Part shown: one piece after another, positions 1-11,699 of the stretch
Position numbering within the stretch: the stretch's first letter is position 1
How the letters are laid out: each line of letters starts with the position of its first letter
Origin: Homarus americanus
Taxonomy: Eukaryota > Arthropoda > Malacostraca > Decapoda > Nephropidae
Direction: 5' to 3'
DNA length: 64,000 bases
Assembly (NCBI RefSeq): GCF_018991925.1
Contig: NW_024744357.1
Coordinates: forward strand, 5,403,263-5,467,262
Made by a program: the position numbers and the translations under genes
Notes under the pieces: generated by a model
What the model was told of the DNA's origin: nothing
The model's database searches: none
The model's input: only the letters and a program-made list of their open reading frames with translations

Positions 1-345
1 GGAAGGAAGAGGAGGAGAAGAGGGAAGGAAGAGGAGGAGGAGAGGGAAGGGAAGAGGAGGAGAAGAGGGGAAGGGAAGAGGGAGAGAGAGGGGAAGGAAG
101 AGGAGGAGGAGGAGAGGGAAGGGAAGAGGGGGAGAAGAGGGAGGGGAAGGAAGAGGAGGAGAAGAGGGAAGGAAGAGGAGGAGGAGAGGGAAGGGAAGAG
201 AGGAGGAGAGGGGAAGAAAGAGGAGGAGAAGAGGGGGAAGAGATGAGGAGAGGGAAAGAAGAGGAGGAGAAGAAGAAGAGGACAAGGAGGATATAAAAGA
301 AGAAGAGGAGGAGAAGTGAAGAGAGGAGAAAGAAGAGGGATGAGA
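1..345. repeat. Purine-rich GGAAGA/GGAGGAG low-complexity tract
   Basis: Almost pure A/G on the plus strand with irregular GGAAGGAAGAGGAGG units. No gene is seen. Confidence 0.95.
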
Positions 346-354
346 GGAGGAGGA

Positions 355-426
355 TAAGGAGTGAGAGGGGCGTAAACAAGAGTGAGAGGGGCGTAAACAA
401 GAGTGAGAGGGGCGTAAACAAGAGAG
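355..426. repeat. Short tandem repeat GTGAGAGGGGCGTAAACAAGA
   Basis: About three near-identical 21-bp copies. Confidence 0.85.
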
Positions 427-522
427 GGGTCGTGTGAAAATCCCCTACCTACACCTCTCACAACCCTCTACCGTTATCCCTCCCAGATCCCTCTCAGCCC
501 TCTCCCTGCAAGCCCTCTCACA

Positions 523-655
523 TACAGACACAGACAATTGGTCAGAGACAGACAGAAATAGACAGACAGACAGACAGAAAGATAGAGAACGGGACACAGA
601 AAGACAGCTTAAAATAGACAGAAATAGAGACAGGCAGACAGACAGACAGATAGCA
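523..655. repeat. CAGA/GACA microsatellite region
   Basis: Imperfect (CAGA)n and (GATAGA)n. Open frames on both strands here are repeat artefacts. Confidence 0.85.
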
Positions 656-740
656 CTTAGTATGATAATGCCACATTTTAGCGATGTTATCATATATTAA
701 TTAAATCACAAAAGCTATTTATAATTAGGAAATATTTAGC

Positions 741-985
<245 letters not shown>

Positions 986-1013
986 TCACCAGTGTTTGCA
1001 CGAAGAATTAGAA

Positions 1014-1028
1014 TACGCACACACACAT

Positions 1029-1107
<79 letters not shown>
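1014..1107. repeat. (CA)n microsatellite
   Basis: Two CA runs separated by AATATACA. Confidence 0.95.
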
Positions 1108-1108
<1 letters not shown>

Positions 1109-1169
1109 AGCTTGTTTTTATCAAAATAAACCCAGGTAAACCAAGACTCTGGGCCAGGCTACCGCCCCT

Positions 1170-1515
1170 GGAGTGGCTAGGAGAGGTGTGGTGGGGAGGG
1201 TCCAGGAGAGTGTGGTCCAGGAGAGTGTGTGTGGCCAGGGAGGGTGTGGTCCAGGAGGGTGTGGTCCAGGAGAGTGTGGTCCAGGAGAGTGTGTGGCCAG
1301 GAGGGTGTGCCGGGTGAGTGTGGCGGAGGGTGGTCGAGAGTGGGGAGGGGGTCGAAGGGTCAGGAGAGTGTGTGTGGCCAGGGAGTGTGGTCGAGGGTGT
1401 GGTCCAGGAGTGTGGTCCAGGAGAGTGGTCAGGAGAGTGTGTGCAGGGAGGGTGTGACCCAGGAGAGTGTGGCCATAGGAGTGGCCCGGGAGAGTGGCCC
1501 GGGAGGTGGCCAGTA
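1170..1515. repeat. GTGTGGTCCAGGAGA minisatellite (about 15-bp unit)
   Basis: Diverged tandem copies of a G/T-rich unit. Open frames in all three plus frames are a by-product. Confidence 0.85.
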
Positions 1516-2080
1516 CACGGCCCTCTTATGCTGACACAGTTAATCCTGACAGTGAGATTGTTCCTCCGATCACAACATTTCCCTGTCTCACCTCCCTCCC
1601 CCTCTCATCCTTCCTCCCTCACCCTCCTCTCTGCCCCTTCCTCACCCGTCCTCCCCCAACCTTCCACTTCCCACCTCTTCTCACCAGGCGGTCTGTCTCT
1701 ACCTGTAACCTGTCGTCCCACCAATAAGGAGAAGACCCCAGTGTTCCTCCCCCCCAGTGTCTCTCCCCACAGAGTTCCTCCCTCTCTCTACCCGACCTGA
1801 GACGATGTGAACCACCACCACCAGGCACCAGCCGCTCGGAAGCCAGAGCTCAGTGTCATGTTGACTGTCATAGTGAGCAGACTAGTGCTGTCTCGTCTCA
1901 TCGCTCCTCTATCAAACTCGTCTCACCAAAACAACTACAAAACAATAGATATTTTTTTAAAACATTGAATCAAATATGTGGAGGATAATAATGTTTTTGG
2001 TCGAGAGAGTGAAGATGAATTGTTTTAATGTGTCGCCAGGGTGTTTGTTGACAATTTAGCGCGAGTATTGTTAGTGGACG
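1516..2080. other. No gene seen; C/T-rich stretch then unique sequence
   Basis: 1560-1800 is rich in C and T. 1801-2080 shows no coding signal, RNA or repeat that I recognise. Confidence 0.5.
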
Positions 2081-2082
2081 AC

Positions 2083-2580
2083 ATCAGCTGATTGGTTACC
2101 TGCGTCAGCTGATTGGTTACCTGCGTCAGCTGATTGGTTACCTGCGTCAGCTGATTGGTTACCTGCGTCAGCTGATTGGTTACCTGCGCTGCTGATTGGT
2201 TACCTGCGTCAGCTGATGGTTACCTGCGTCAGCTGATTGGTTACCTGCGTTATCTGATTGGTTACCTGCGTCGCTGATTGGTTCTGCGTCAGCTGATTGG
2301 TTACCTGCGTCGCTGATTGGTTACCTGCGTCAGCTGATTGTTACCTGCGCCGCTGAGTGTTACCTGCGCAGCTGATTGGTTACCTGCGGTCAGCTGATTG
2401 GCCTGCGTCAGCTGATTGGTTACCTGCGTCAGCTGATTGGTTGTTCTGCGTCAGCTGATTGGTTACCTGCGTCAGCTGATTGGTTACCTGCGTCAGCTGA
2501 TTGGTTACCTGCGTCAGCTGATTGGTTACCTGCGTCAGCTGATTGGTTACCTGCGTCAGCTGATTGGTTACCTGCGTCAT
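2083..2580. repeat. 21-bp minisatellite with CAGCTG and ATTGG in each unit
   Basis: Unit GCGTCAGCTGATTGGTTACC plus T, roughly 23 copies. Early copies carry single-base deletions; the last seven are nearly perfect. As the unit is a multiple of three, it opens heptapeptide-repeat frames on both strands that are not genes. Confidence 0.95.
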
Positions 2581-2694
2581 CTCTCCCCGACACCTTACGG
2601 TATGTTACCTGTCTACCCATGTATACTGGATACCTTTAATACATTGTACCCTATGTATACTGCATGACCACACACGCACACACAAACACACATA

Positions 2695-3115
2695 TGGGGG
2701 AGGTGTGGGTGGCATGGGAGGTGTGGGTGGCATGGGGAAGTGGGTAGCATGGGAGAGGCGTGGGCATGGGAGAGGCGTGGGTCACATGGGAGAGGCGTGG
2801 GTTACATGGGAGAGGTGGGGTGGCATGGGAGAGGCGTGTGGATGGAGGTGGGTGGCATGGGGAGGTGGGTGGCATGGGAGAGGCGGGTGGGTATGGGGAG
2901 GTGTAGGTGGCATGGGAGGGGTGGCATGGGGAGGTGGGTGGCATGGGGAGGCGTGGGTAGCATGGGAGAGGCGTGGGTTGCATGGGAGAGGCGTGGGTAT
3001 GGGGCAGGTGTAGGTGGCATGGGGAGGTGTGGGTGGCATGGGGGTGGGTGGCATGGGGAGGCGTGGGTCACATGGGAGAGGCGTGGGTCACATGGGAGAG
3101 GCGTGGTATGGAAGG
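2695..3115. repeat. GTGGGTGGCATGGGGAGG minisatellite
   Basis: Irregular 14-18 bp G-rich units around CATGGGAGAGGCGTGGGT. All long frames here are repeat artefacts. Confidence 0.9.
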
Positions 3116-3205
3116 CGTGGAAGTAGGGGTCTCTTACAATCATCGTCTGATTTACTAATTATAAAGAAAATCTTATTCAAACTTAATTTATTATCTTACA
3201 TTACG

Positions 3206-3208
<3 letters not shown>

Positions 3209-3240
<32 letters not shown>
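3209..3240. repeat. (GA)n microsatellite
   Basis: About sixteen GA units. 3241-3520 on either side shows nothing identifiable. Confidence 0.9.
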
Positions 3241-3242
<2 letters not shown>

Positions 3243-3520
3243 GTTGATATACCATAATACACTTAAATATAACATACAAAAGAGTTACGATATCCTAAAC
3301 ACCGTAAAAAATATAGCAGAAAAAGTTAAGGTATCGTAAAAAAATGTATATATAGCCGAAAAAACCATAAAGGTATCGTAGAAATATAACAATAGCCGGA
3401 GAACTGGGAAGTTTCTAAAATGGTGTTGGGGAGAGCGGTAAAGGCATGAGGATATCAGAAACTGGGTGAGGTTATCAAGACAAGCGTATAGCAATACGTA
3501 ACTGAACGAAGTACAATGAT

Positions 3521-3620
3521 NNNNNNNNNNNNNNNNNNNNNNNNNNNNNNNNNNNNNNNNNNNNNNNNNNNNNNNNNNNNNNNNNNNNNNNNNNNNNNNN
3601 NNNNNNNNNNNNNNNNNNNN
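3521..3620. other. Assembly gap of exactly 100 N
   Basis: 100 consecutive N, the conventional size for a gap of unknown length. Confidence 0.99.
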
Positions 3621-3689
3621 CAAAGAGTATCAAGTTTGTTAGGTGTCAAAAATGAAGGAGCAATACACTCCACCTTGAACATGTACCGT

Positions 3690-5905
3690 ACACGACCTTG
3701 GTGATGTGTCAAACCCAAGCGTTTTACCGCTATGCAAAGTCGAAATTGAAAACGCCAGTAGGAGTATCAGACCTGAGGCTGAAGATGGTAGTTACGCAAA
3801 TTCTGACCACAGGATAAAGCTGAAGCATTGAACAGCTTTTTTTCCTCAGTGTTCACAAGAGAGGATGCAATAACCTTCCTGCGTTTGAGGACAGATGGTT
3901 CGACACAGCACTGACCCACATTGTGTTCACAGAAGAGGGTATTAGAAATAAACTGTCAGGCTAAAGGTCCATAAGAGTCCTGGACCTGACATGGTGCATC
4001 CTAGAGTGCTAAGGGGAGCTGTGCAACGAGCTTGCAGAGCCCCTGAAGATTCTGTTTTGTAAATGCCTGGATGAACAAATGGTCCCCAGTGAATGGAGAA
4101 AGTGGCATGTAGTCCTATCTTCAAAAAGGGCGATAGGCACTCACGAACAACTATAGACCGGTGAGCCTGCCAGCATAATATGTAAAGTACTGAAGTATTA
4201 TCAGAGATGCAGCGATGGAACATCTACTACAGAAACAACCTTGTAAAGAGCCAACATGGTTTTATGCCGGGGCGCTCTTGGCGACACAATTGCTCAAGGT
4301 ATTGGATATTTGGACCCATATTCTAGAACGGGGTGGTAATATCAATATTACCTAGATTTTGCCAAGGCTTTCGACAGTGTACCCACGAAAGGCTGAAAAT
4401 AAACTGGAAGGGTACGGAATTCGGGAAATGTCCTAGCGTGGATAGAAGACTTTCTACATGACCGCAAGCAATGGTGATTAATGGCACGAAATCGTCATCT
4501 GTACCTGTAACAAGTGGGGTGCAGGGTAGTGTGGGGCCCGCTGTTGTTTGTTTGTTTCTCATAAATGATATGCCTGACGTTGTACACTCCTCCATACAAA
4601 TGTTTGCCGATGACGCCAAGTTATTTCGCGCTCTTGCTTGACACAATTGCTCAAGGTATTGATATTTGGACCCATATTCTAGAACGGGTAATATCGACAA
4701 TATTTACCTAGATTTTGCCAAGGCTTTCGGACAGTGTACCCCACGAAAGGCTGAAAATCAAAACTGAAGGGTACGGGAATCGGGGAAATGTCCTAGCGTG
4801 GATAGAAGACGTTCTACATGACCGCAAGCAATGTGTGGTGATTAATGGCACGAAATCGTCATCTGTACCTGTAACAATTGGGGTACCGCAGGGTAGTGTA
4901 TTGGGCCCGCTGTTGTTTGTTTGTTTCATAAATGATATGCCTGACGTTGTACACTCCTCCATACAAATGTTTGCCGATGACGCCAAGTTATTTCGGGAAA
5001 TTAAGAACCAAGCGGACTGTGAAGAGCTGCAGAAGGACCTCTGTGGGCTCCAGAAATGGTCGAAGGAATGGCTGCTGAGATTCAATGTCACGAAGTGTAA
5101 GAGGATGCACCTGGGGCGTACCAACGGTAAGGAGGCGTACCATATGTCCCAACGGGATGAAGAAAATGTACTAGTTGAGACTGTGTGTGAGAAGGACCTA
5201 GGTGTGTATGTTGACAATGAGCTGAAGTTCTCGGGCCATTGTGAGAAGAAGGTAAATCAGGCAAATAAATTATTGGGTCTTATAAGAAGGTCGTTCAGAT
5301 ATCTAGACGGTCCATCCCTCGTGACGATCTTCAGGAGTGAAGTGCTTCCCCATCTGGAGTACTGTCACCCCATCTGGTCCCCGAGATATGCTAGGGACTG
5401 TCAGTTGGTTGAAAATGTTCAAAGGAGGGCCACCAAACTGGTGCCTGCACTTCAGCATCTCAGCTACCCTGAGAGATTGGAGCGCCTGAACTTGCCTAGC
5501 TTATACTACAGACAGGCAAGGGGGGACCTAGTTGAGGTTTATAAGCATCTCAGGGGGCACTACTCAGTTGAGTGTCCTTACTTGGAGCTGGCGGACGCTC
5601 GCCCCACAAGGGGTCACAGCTCAAGATTGAAGAAGCCGCAAGTCCGGAAAACCGTGAGGGCAAACTTTTTCGGAGTGAGAGTTGTAAACTCTTGGAACAA
5701 TCTACCAGAGAGTGTTGTGACGGCACCGAGTGTGAGCTGTTTCAAGACCAGACTTGACCAACACTGGAGCAGGTTCAGGTACATTCAGGAGCCGGTGCAG
5801 CCCAGTATTTGCCAACAGTGCGTGACCAGGGCAATGACCGATCCTTCCGGGCAGCCTTGAGCTGATCAGCGGCGAAGAGGATAAAAGTAAAAAGTAAAAG
5901 TCAGC
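3690..5905 (+). mobile_element. Non-LTR retrotransposon (CR1/Jockey-like LINE), RT part, with internal duplication
   Basis: From about 3700 the frame fragments read as the pre-RT region (TPVGVSDLRL, ALNSFFSSVFTRE, SPGPDMVHPRVL), broken by many small indels. An intact 381-aa frame at 4715-5860 holds reverse transcriptase motifs GVPQGSVLGPLLF (residues 56-68) and FADD (86-89), then the C-terminal ERLNLPSLYYR and VVNSWNNLPESVV blocks of CR1-type elements. The 3' end is a short (AAAAGT)n tail at 5880-5902. Segment 4272-4627 is repeated as 4628-4995, the first copy having a net 12 bases deleted. The element is dead as it stands. Confidence 0.88.
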
Positions 5906-6039
5906 TGCCCATACATGTTGCCATATCGCCAAAATTTATTTATTTTTAATTCTCTATCGTATAAATCGTTGTTGATGTTAGAATAATGACGTATATTAAT
6001 TATATTCTAACTTATCTTATTACTCTAAAATAAAACCTT

Positions 6040-7265
6040 GGTGAGCTTTATTGGAAGTAATTAAAGAAACAAACGAGCGAACTATCAAACAAGCACTGGA
6101 ACATAAGAACATAAGAAAGTGGGATACTGCAGGAGGCCGACTGGCTCCCTAGCGTCCCCGATCCTACTATAGCACTCGGTAGCCTATTCCACATATCCAC
6201 AACTCTATTACCAAACCAGTGCTTGCCTATATCCTTTCTGACTCGGAATTTATCTAATTTAAAGCCATTTGTTCTAGTTATTTCGTTATTACTGACTGGG
6301 AACATCTTCCATTTTACCATATTAATCCCACTTACCCACTTGTACACCTCTATCATATCTCCCTAACTCTACACTCTCTAATGAATGTAAGCTACAGCTT
6401 TAAGTCTTTCTTCATATGGAAGGTTTATATTATGGATCATTCTGTCATTCTTCTTTGTTACTCTCTCAAAGAATCTATGTCCATTCTATAATAAGGACAC
6501 CAGAACTGAACCGCATAATCATCAATGGCCTCGCCTAATGCTGAGTAAAGTTTCAAGATAACGTCAGCAGTTCTGTTACTCTAGACCTAGATATGAACCC
6601 AAAAAGAATCCTGTTTGCCTTGTTGCGGGCACTATTTATTGTTTTTCTAGGTTTCAGTCATTTGCTAACAAATACACCTGGAGTCTTTTTCACAAACTGA
6701 GTTTCTATTTCCGTGTTGGCCCCTAGTTTATAACAACGTTTGTGATTCGTCTCTTCCTATCTCTGTAGTACCTTGCATTTATCAGTATTAAATTCATTTG
6801 CCATTCTACTGACCACTCATGTGGAGTATCTAGATCTCTTTGAAGGTGTTCAAAGTCACTGTCTGAATTTATCCTTTCTCCCATTTGGTATCAGCATCTT
6901 AAATTTACTAATCCTACTAGTTATGCCTAAATCAAGATCATTAATGAATATAACAAACAGCAGAGACTAATACAGAATCCTAGGGAACTCCGCTTTTGAC
7001 CACGCAGTCACAGCTTTCAATCCATTTATGCTGACTCTTTGTTTCCTACAGTTAACCATGACCTAATCCATTTTAATACTGATCCACCTATTCCATGTGC
7101 TTCTACCTTCCTTATCAATCTCTCATGAGGGACTCTATCGAATGCTTTACTGAAATCTAAATAAATTATATCATATGACTTATCATTATCTACCGCTTCA
7201 TATACTTCTGAGAAAAAGCTAAGCAAATTTGTGAGACAAGAACGTCCCTGGGTGAACCGTTACTA
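6040..7265 (-). mobile_element. CR1-like LINE remnant, 5'-truncated
   Basis: Minus-strand pieces read LLSFFSEVYEAVDNDKSYD then YLDFSKAFDRVPHERL (RT motif region), and at 6356-6100 GKHWFGNRVVDMWNRLPSAIV, the usual C-terminal block. It ends near 6100 in an AACATAAGAACATAAGAA tail, the same tail as the fragment at 36560-36765. Frames are broken by indels. Confidence 0.8.
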
Positions 7266-8200
7266 TGCGAGATTTAAATTACTTTGTAACAGATTTTAAC
7301 GAAGACAAAAACAAATAAATAAAATAAAATTGTGAGAGGTTTGAGTCATAGACCACGTTCTTTGTAGACTTTATTCTAACAGCGTCAGCTGGTGACTGGC
7401 AACCGGGCACAGCCAAAGACAAGCCCCCCCCCTCCCCCCCACATCAACGTGGGAAAACTTATCGTACGATGGTACAATCTTACAAAAATCAATAAATAAA
7501 ACACGAAAATGATCATAAACGCGTAACTCAAGATAGGTGGAGGGAGGAGAGGCAGTCCACACACCACCTCCTCCACCTTCATTTATCATCATCTTAATAA
7601 ATACGTATACGGAGATCACACACACACACAACACTAATGACTGTTGATACGCACATTTATTTTGACTTGTTTTTTGAGGACACACTTTTTCTGTAATTAT
7701 TACAACTTTACAAGTGTATTCGATGCTAATTAATTAAACGGTGACGGCGTTATGGCTATAGATCACCGGCGTCAAGAATTACAATAACTGCATAAAAAGG
7801 GAAGTACGCCACTGCCATCCTGCGTTCTAATTAGCGGATTTTACATGACGTCATCTTGTACTAATGTTAATTGCGTGTTTTTTTATTACGGTTAACTAGT
7901 AATAATGTTAAGGGTTCATTTCAGGAATTCAGTGTTGGTAACGAGACAGTTTTTGTGACGTTTATATTGTGTGTAAGGGTAGAGTAACTCATACACTCTA
8001 TACACGTCTTCACACACACAGAGCAGGGGTGAAATACTCAGCTGGTAGGGCACTGGCTGACGAAGGTATACACATAACCCACCGCCAAGAGCATAAGGAG
8101 TCTGCAATAGGCCGGTTGGCCTGTGCATGGAATCTCATGTCGAGAGTTACTACCACTCTCTACCATCCATGAATCTATCTAGCCTCCTTGTGTGATGTTT
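7266..8200. other. No gene recognised
   Basis: Contains short homopolymers (poly-C near 7425-7440) and a short CA run near 7618. No coding, RNA or transposon signal was seen. Confidence 0.4.
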
Positions 8201-8227
8201 TAACTCCCTGACGACGATAGTTTAGCC

Positions 8228-8355
8228 CCTCTCGTATGATGTTTTAACCCCTTCAGTATGATGTTTTAACCCCTTCTGTGTGATGTTTTAACCCCTTTAG
8301 TATGATGTTTTAACCCCTTCTGTGTGATGTTTTAACCCCTTCAGTATGATGTTTT
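8228..8355. repeat. 22-bp tandem repeat TGATGTTTTAACCCCTTCTGTG
   Basis: About six copies alternating between two variants (CTGTG and AGTA ends). Confidence 0.9.
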
Positions 8356-8597
8356 AATTCCCTGACGACGTTGGTTTAAATATTATAGGAAAGACTAAAT
8401 GTAACAATAACCTGTATGCAATGTGATGGCGTACAGTTTTTTAGTTCATGTAGTCGAATCAGTTTCTTTTTTTCTTTGTTTAATACAGTCAAATCCGCTT
8501 ACTGTTAATTTCATCCTTCAAGAGTGAATAAATTCGAGATAAAATAAACAATTCTGACTATAAAACATATTTAATTTTAATTAATTAATACTTTACA

Positions 8598-9160
8598 TTC
8601 TCCCGTACAGGTACAGGTATACGCCATCAAATTCTCCCCTACAGGTACAGGTATACATCAAATTCTCCCCTACAGGTACAGGTATACATCATCAAATTCT
8701 CCCCTACAGGTACAGGTATACGCCATCAAATTCTCCCCTACAGGTACAGGTATACATCAAATTCTCCCCTACAGGTACAGGTATACGACATCAAATTCTC
8801 CCCTACAGGTACAGGTATACGTCATCAAATTCTCCCCTACAGGTACAGGTATACGACATCAAATTCTCCCCTACAGGTACAGGTATACGACATCAAATTC
8901 TCCCCTACAGGTACAGGTATACGACATCAAATTCTCCCCTACAGGTACAGGTATACGACATCAAATTCTCCCCTACAGGTACAGGTGCTTGCTCAGGATA
9001 CCTACAAATTTGGGGTATGCGACATCAAATTCTCCCCTATGAAGGTGCAGGTACCAAATCATCAAATTCTCTAGGTGTAAACATCAAATTCTCTAAAATT
9101 TTGATGTGCGACATCCAGTTCTCCCTAGGTACAGGTATACGTCATCAATTCTCCCTGGTA
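8598..9160. repeat. 31-34 bp minisatellite CAAATTCTCCCCTACAGGTA
   Basis: Eleven or more copies of a unit containing ATTCTCCCCTACAGGTACAG followed by GTATACGACATCAA, in 31- and 34-bp versions. After 8990 the copies decay quickly. Confidence 0.95.
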
Positions 9161-9344
9161 CACGTGTGTTTTCCTGTGCAGGGTAGTTATCCTTAATGAT
9201 CTTGGTGACTGACAGTTAAACATGTGTGGCAATGTTATTCTATTACATCTCTCTCTCTCTCTCTCTGCCTCCCTCAACCTGGGGTCAGTGCTGATCTAAG
9301 CCTATTTTTGCCAGCAAGGGATAGTTGACGTTTTTAACCAGTGA

Positions 9345-9682
9345 AATAATTGGGGAGGAGAGAGGTGAAGTGGGAGGGAGTGAGGGAAGGAGGATTGAGG
9401 GGGAGAGAGGGAAAGGAAAGTGGTGAGGGTTAGAGGAGAGGTAAGGGGTGAGGGAGAGAGGAGAGAAGTAAGGGGTGAGGGGGAGTGGGGAGAAGTAAGG
9501 GGTGAGTGGGAGTGGGGAGGAGAGGTAAGGGATGAGGGGGAGTGGGGAGAAGAGAGGGAGGGTGAGGGGAGAGGGAAGTGGGGGTTAGGCTTCATCATAG
9601 TCCTCAGCTTTAACGTCTATTTTCAGAGGCTGGGCTTTGAGGAAGGGTTGGGAGGGAGAGGAAAGGAGGGAGGGAGGGAATG
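9345..9682. repeat. GGGGAGTGGGGAGAAGTAAG minisatellite
   Basis: G/A-rich units of about 25-27 bp (GGTGAGGGGGAGTGGGGAG). Frames on both strands are artefacts. Confidence 0.85.
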
Positions 9683-9865
9683 AGGACAATTAATTAACAG
9701 AATATCAACATTTCGACCACAGATCCTTAGTCATACATACGTCACAGGTAACTAATTCACTCACTCAGACAAACGCCAACACATATTGCCTTAATTATTC
9801 CCTTTATCTGCAGTGCACAAATACATCAAAGACAAGTGTAATTATATGAACGTTCAATACTGCGG

Positions 9866-9945
9866 CGAGAGAGAGAGAGAGAGAGAGATAACGAAAGTAG
9901 AGATAGAAAGAGACAGATAGATAATTGAGAGAGAGAGAGAGATGA
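9866..9945. repeat. (GA)n microsatellites
   Basis: Two GAGAGA runs separated by a GATAGA-type stretch. Confidence 0.85.
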
Positions 9946-10044
9946 ATGTACAGTGGATAGATTTGCATTCCAGTTTCCACGGCTGAGCAATAACTCTCAC
10001 TGACAGAATCACTTAACACAGAGAGCACCAACTGTTATCATACA

Positions 10045-10245
10045 AACAGGTACAGGTATACATATACAGGTATACAGGTACAGGTATACATATATAGGTG
10101 TACAGGTATACAGGTACAGGTATACATATATAGGTATACAGGTACAGGTATACAGGTACTGGTATACAGGTACAGGTATACAGGTACTGGTATACAGGTA
10201 CAGGTATACAGGTACTGGTATACAGGTACAGGTATACAGGTACGG
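10045..10245. repeat. (TATACAGGTACAGG)n minisatellite
   Basis: Units of 6, 12 and 18 bp built from CAGGTA and TACTGG. The core is shared with the array at 8600-9000. Confidence 0.95.
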
Positions 10246-10249
10246 GGGA

Positions 10250-10625
10250 TCACCTGAAGAATTTTCATCCCAGAGTTTGGCAAGGTGACAATTCTTCAGG
10301 TGGGATATCCTGGGGTGATGAACTCCTTCAGGTGGCAACACCTGGGGTTGAAATTCTTCAGGTGGGGTCACGACCCTCCATGGTTAGGTTAGGTTAGGTA
10401 TACTGTATATTATTCTTATTTTTTGTTTCTTTAAACTTTTCACAATAAAGATGCATAACACAAAGGAATATATTTGTGTTATCCTAATTATACTAATTAT
10501 ATTCACTGTGGGCTGGGGTGACGATTCTTCAGGTGGAGCAGGCTGGGGTGACAATTCTTCAGGTGGGATATCCTGGGGAGATGATTCTTCAGGTGGACAT
10601 TCTGGGGTGACGATTCTTCAGGGGA
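10250..10625. repeat. ATTCTTCAGGTGGG/CTGGGGTGAC minisatellite in two blocks
   Basis: About 29-bp units (CTGGGGTGACGATTCTTCAG plus GTGGGATAT) in 10250-10360 and again in 10505-10625, separated by about 145 bp that starts with a (TTAGG)n tract (10382-10400). Confidence 0.9.
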
Positions 10626-10919
10626 TCCAAAACAATATTATAAAAAATACTGCGAGATATTTTCGCTGTCCAGACGATGGCGTTAATACTCCTTCAAAAG
10701 ACTTACCTTAATCAACCCCGGCAAACAGTGCGCCTCTGGGATCATGTCAAAGTCTGCTTACGTAATGCGAGAGGAACTTTTCTGGTCGTCGATCCTTTGA
10801 GCTGCTGCATCGCGACCAGTTTCTTTCTCTAGCGTGGTGTAGTTTTTCTCATATGCCCCCCCCCCCCACCCCCCGAAAAAAATGTGGTGTAGGTTATTGT
10901 AGGAAGGGATCCATTCCTT

Positions 10920-11560
10920 GATATCCTTATCATGAGAAATAGCCAAAACTACAAATTTAAGGTATACAGAAAGCCCACAGAGGTAGACAGTTTCATACAC
11001 TTTTTATCGAATCACCTGGAGTCTATCAAAATGTCAGTTTTTTCTGTTATGTTCTTAAGATGTCTGCGTATTTGTGACTGAATTTATTGATGATGAATTG
11101 AAACACATTCGTTCCATTGCACAAAAACTTGGGTACCCTTCTGTGTTTGTAGATCGTTGTTTTAAAAGGGCTAAAAAATCCTTTCATTCCTCTCAAACCA
11201 TGCAAATTCCTACACTTAAGAATATTTTGACTGCCCTATCGTAATGAATTTGTCCCGTTAGTTCGGTCCCTCAAGCTACTAAATATTAATGTTGTTTTCA
11301 AGTATGACACAACCATTACCAATATATGTTAATAAGAAATAGCCCAAGTTTGAATGTAAATGGAAGTGTTTATTGTATTCCATGTAGCAAATGTAATTGT
11401 AATTATGTAGGACAGACAGGAAAAACACTGCAGCTCAGAATCAAACAACATAAGTACAATATCAGAACTGCATCTGAAAGCAGTGCCCTGTTCGTTCATG
11501 TTAGGAATAATAATCATCCCATATAAATTGTTCAAATATGGGACATAGCGAACCTAAATG
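10920..11560 (+). mobile_element. Penelope-like element remnant (GIY-YIG endonuclease end)
   Basis: Translations along the plus strand give NYKFKVYRKPTEVDSFIHFL (after the RT palm), DDELKHIRSIAQKLGYPS, and at 11359-11520 VYCIPCSKCNCNYVGQTGKT followed by LRIKQHK, the GIY-YIG domain carried by Penelope-like elements. Frames are interrupted. The 5' RT part is not recognisable. Confidence 0.8.
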
Positions 11561-11699
11561 CCTGAGAAGGTTGACAGTATAGCAATAATGTACCTTTACA
11601 CTCTAAATGAGCTAAAGTTCAAAGTAGTGGATTATTGTATTAGGCTGCTGTACAGCTATTAGGGGCCAAAAAACACAAATTATATACTGAACCTAAAAT

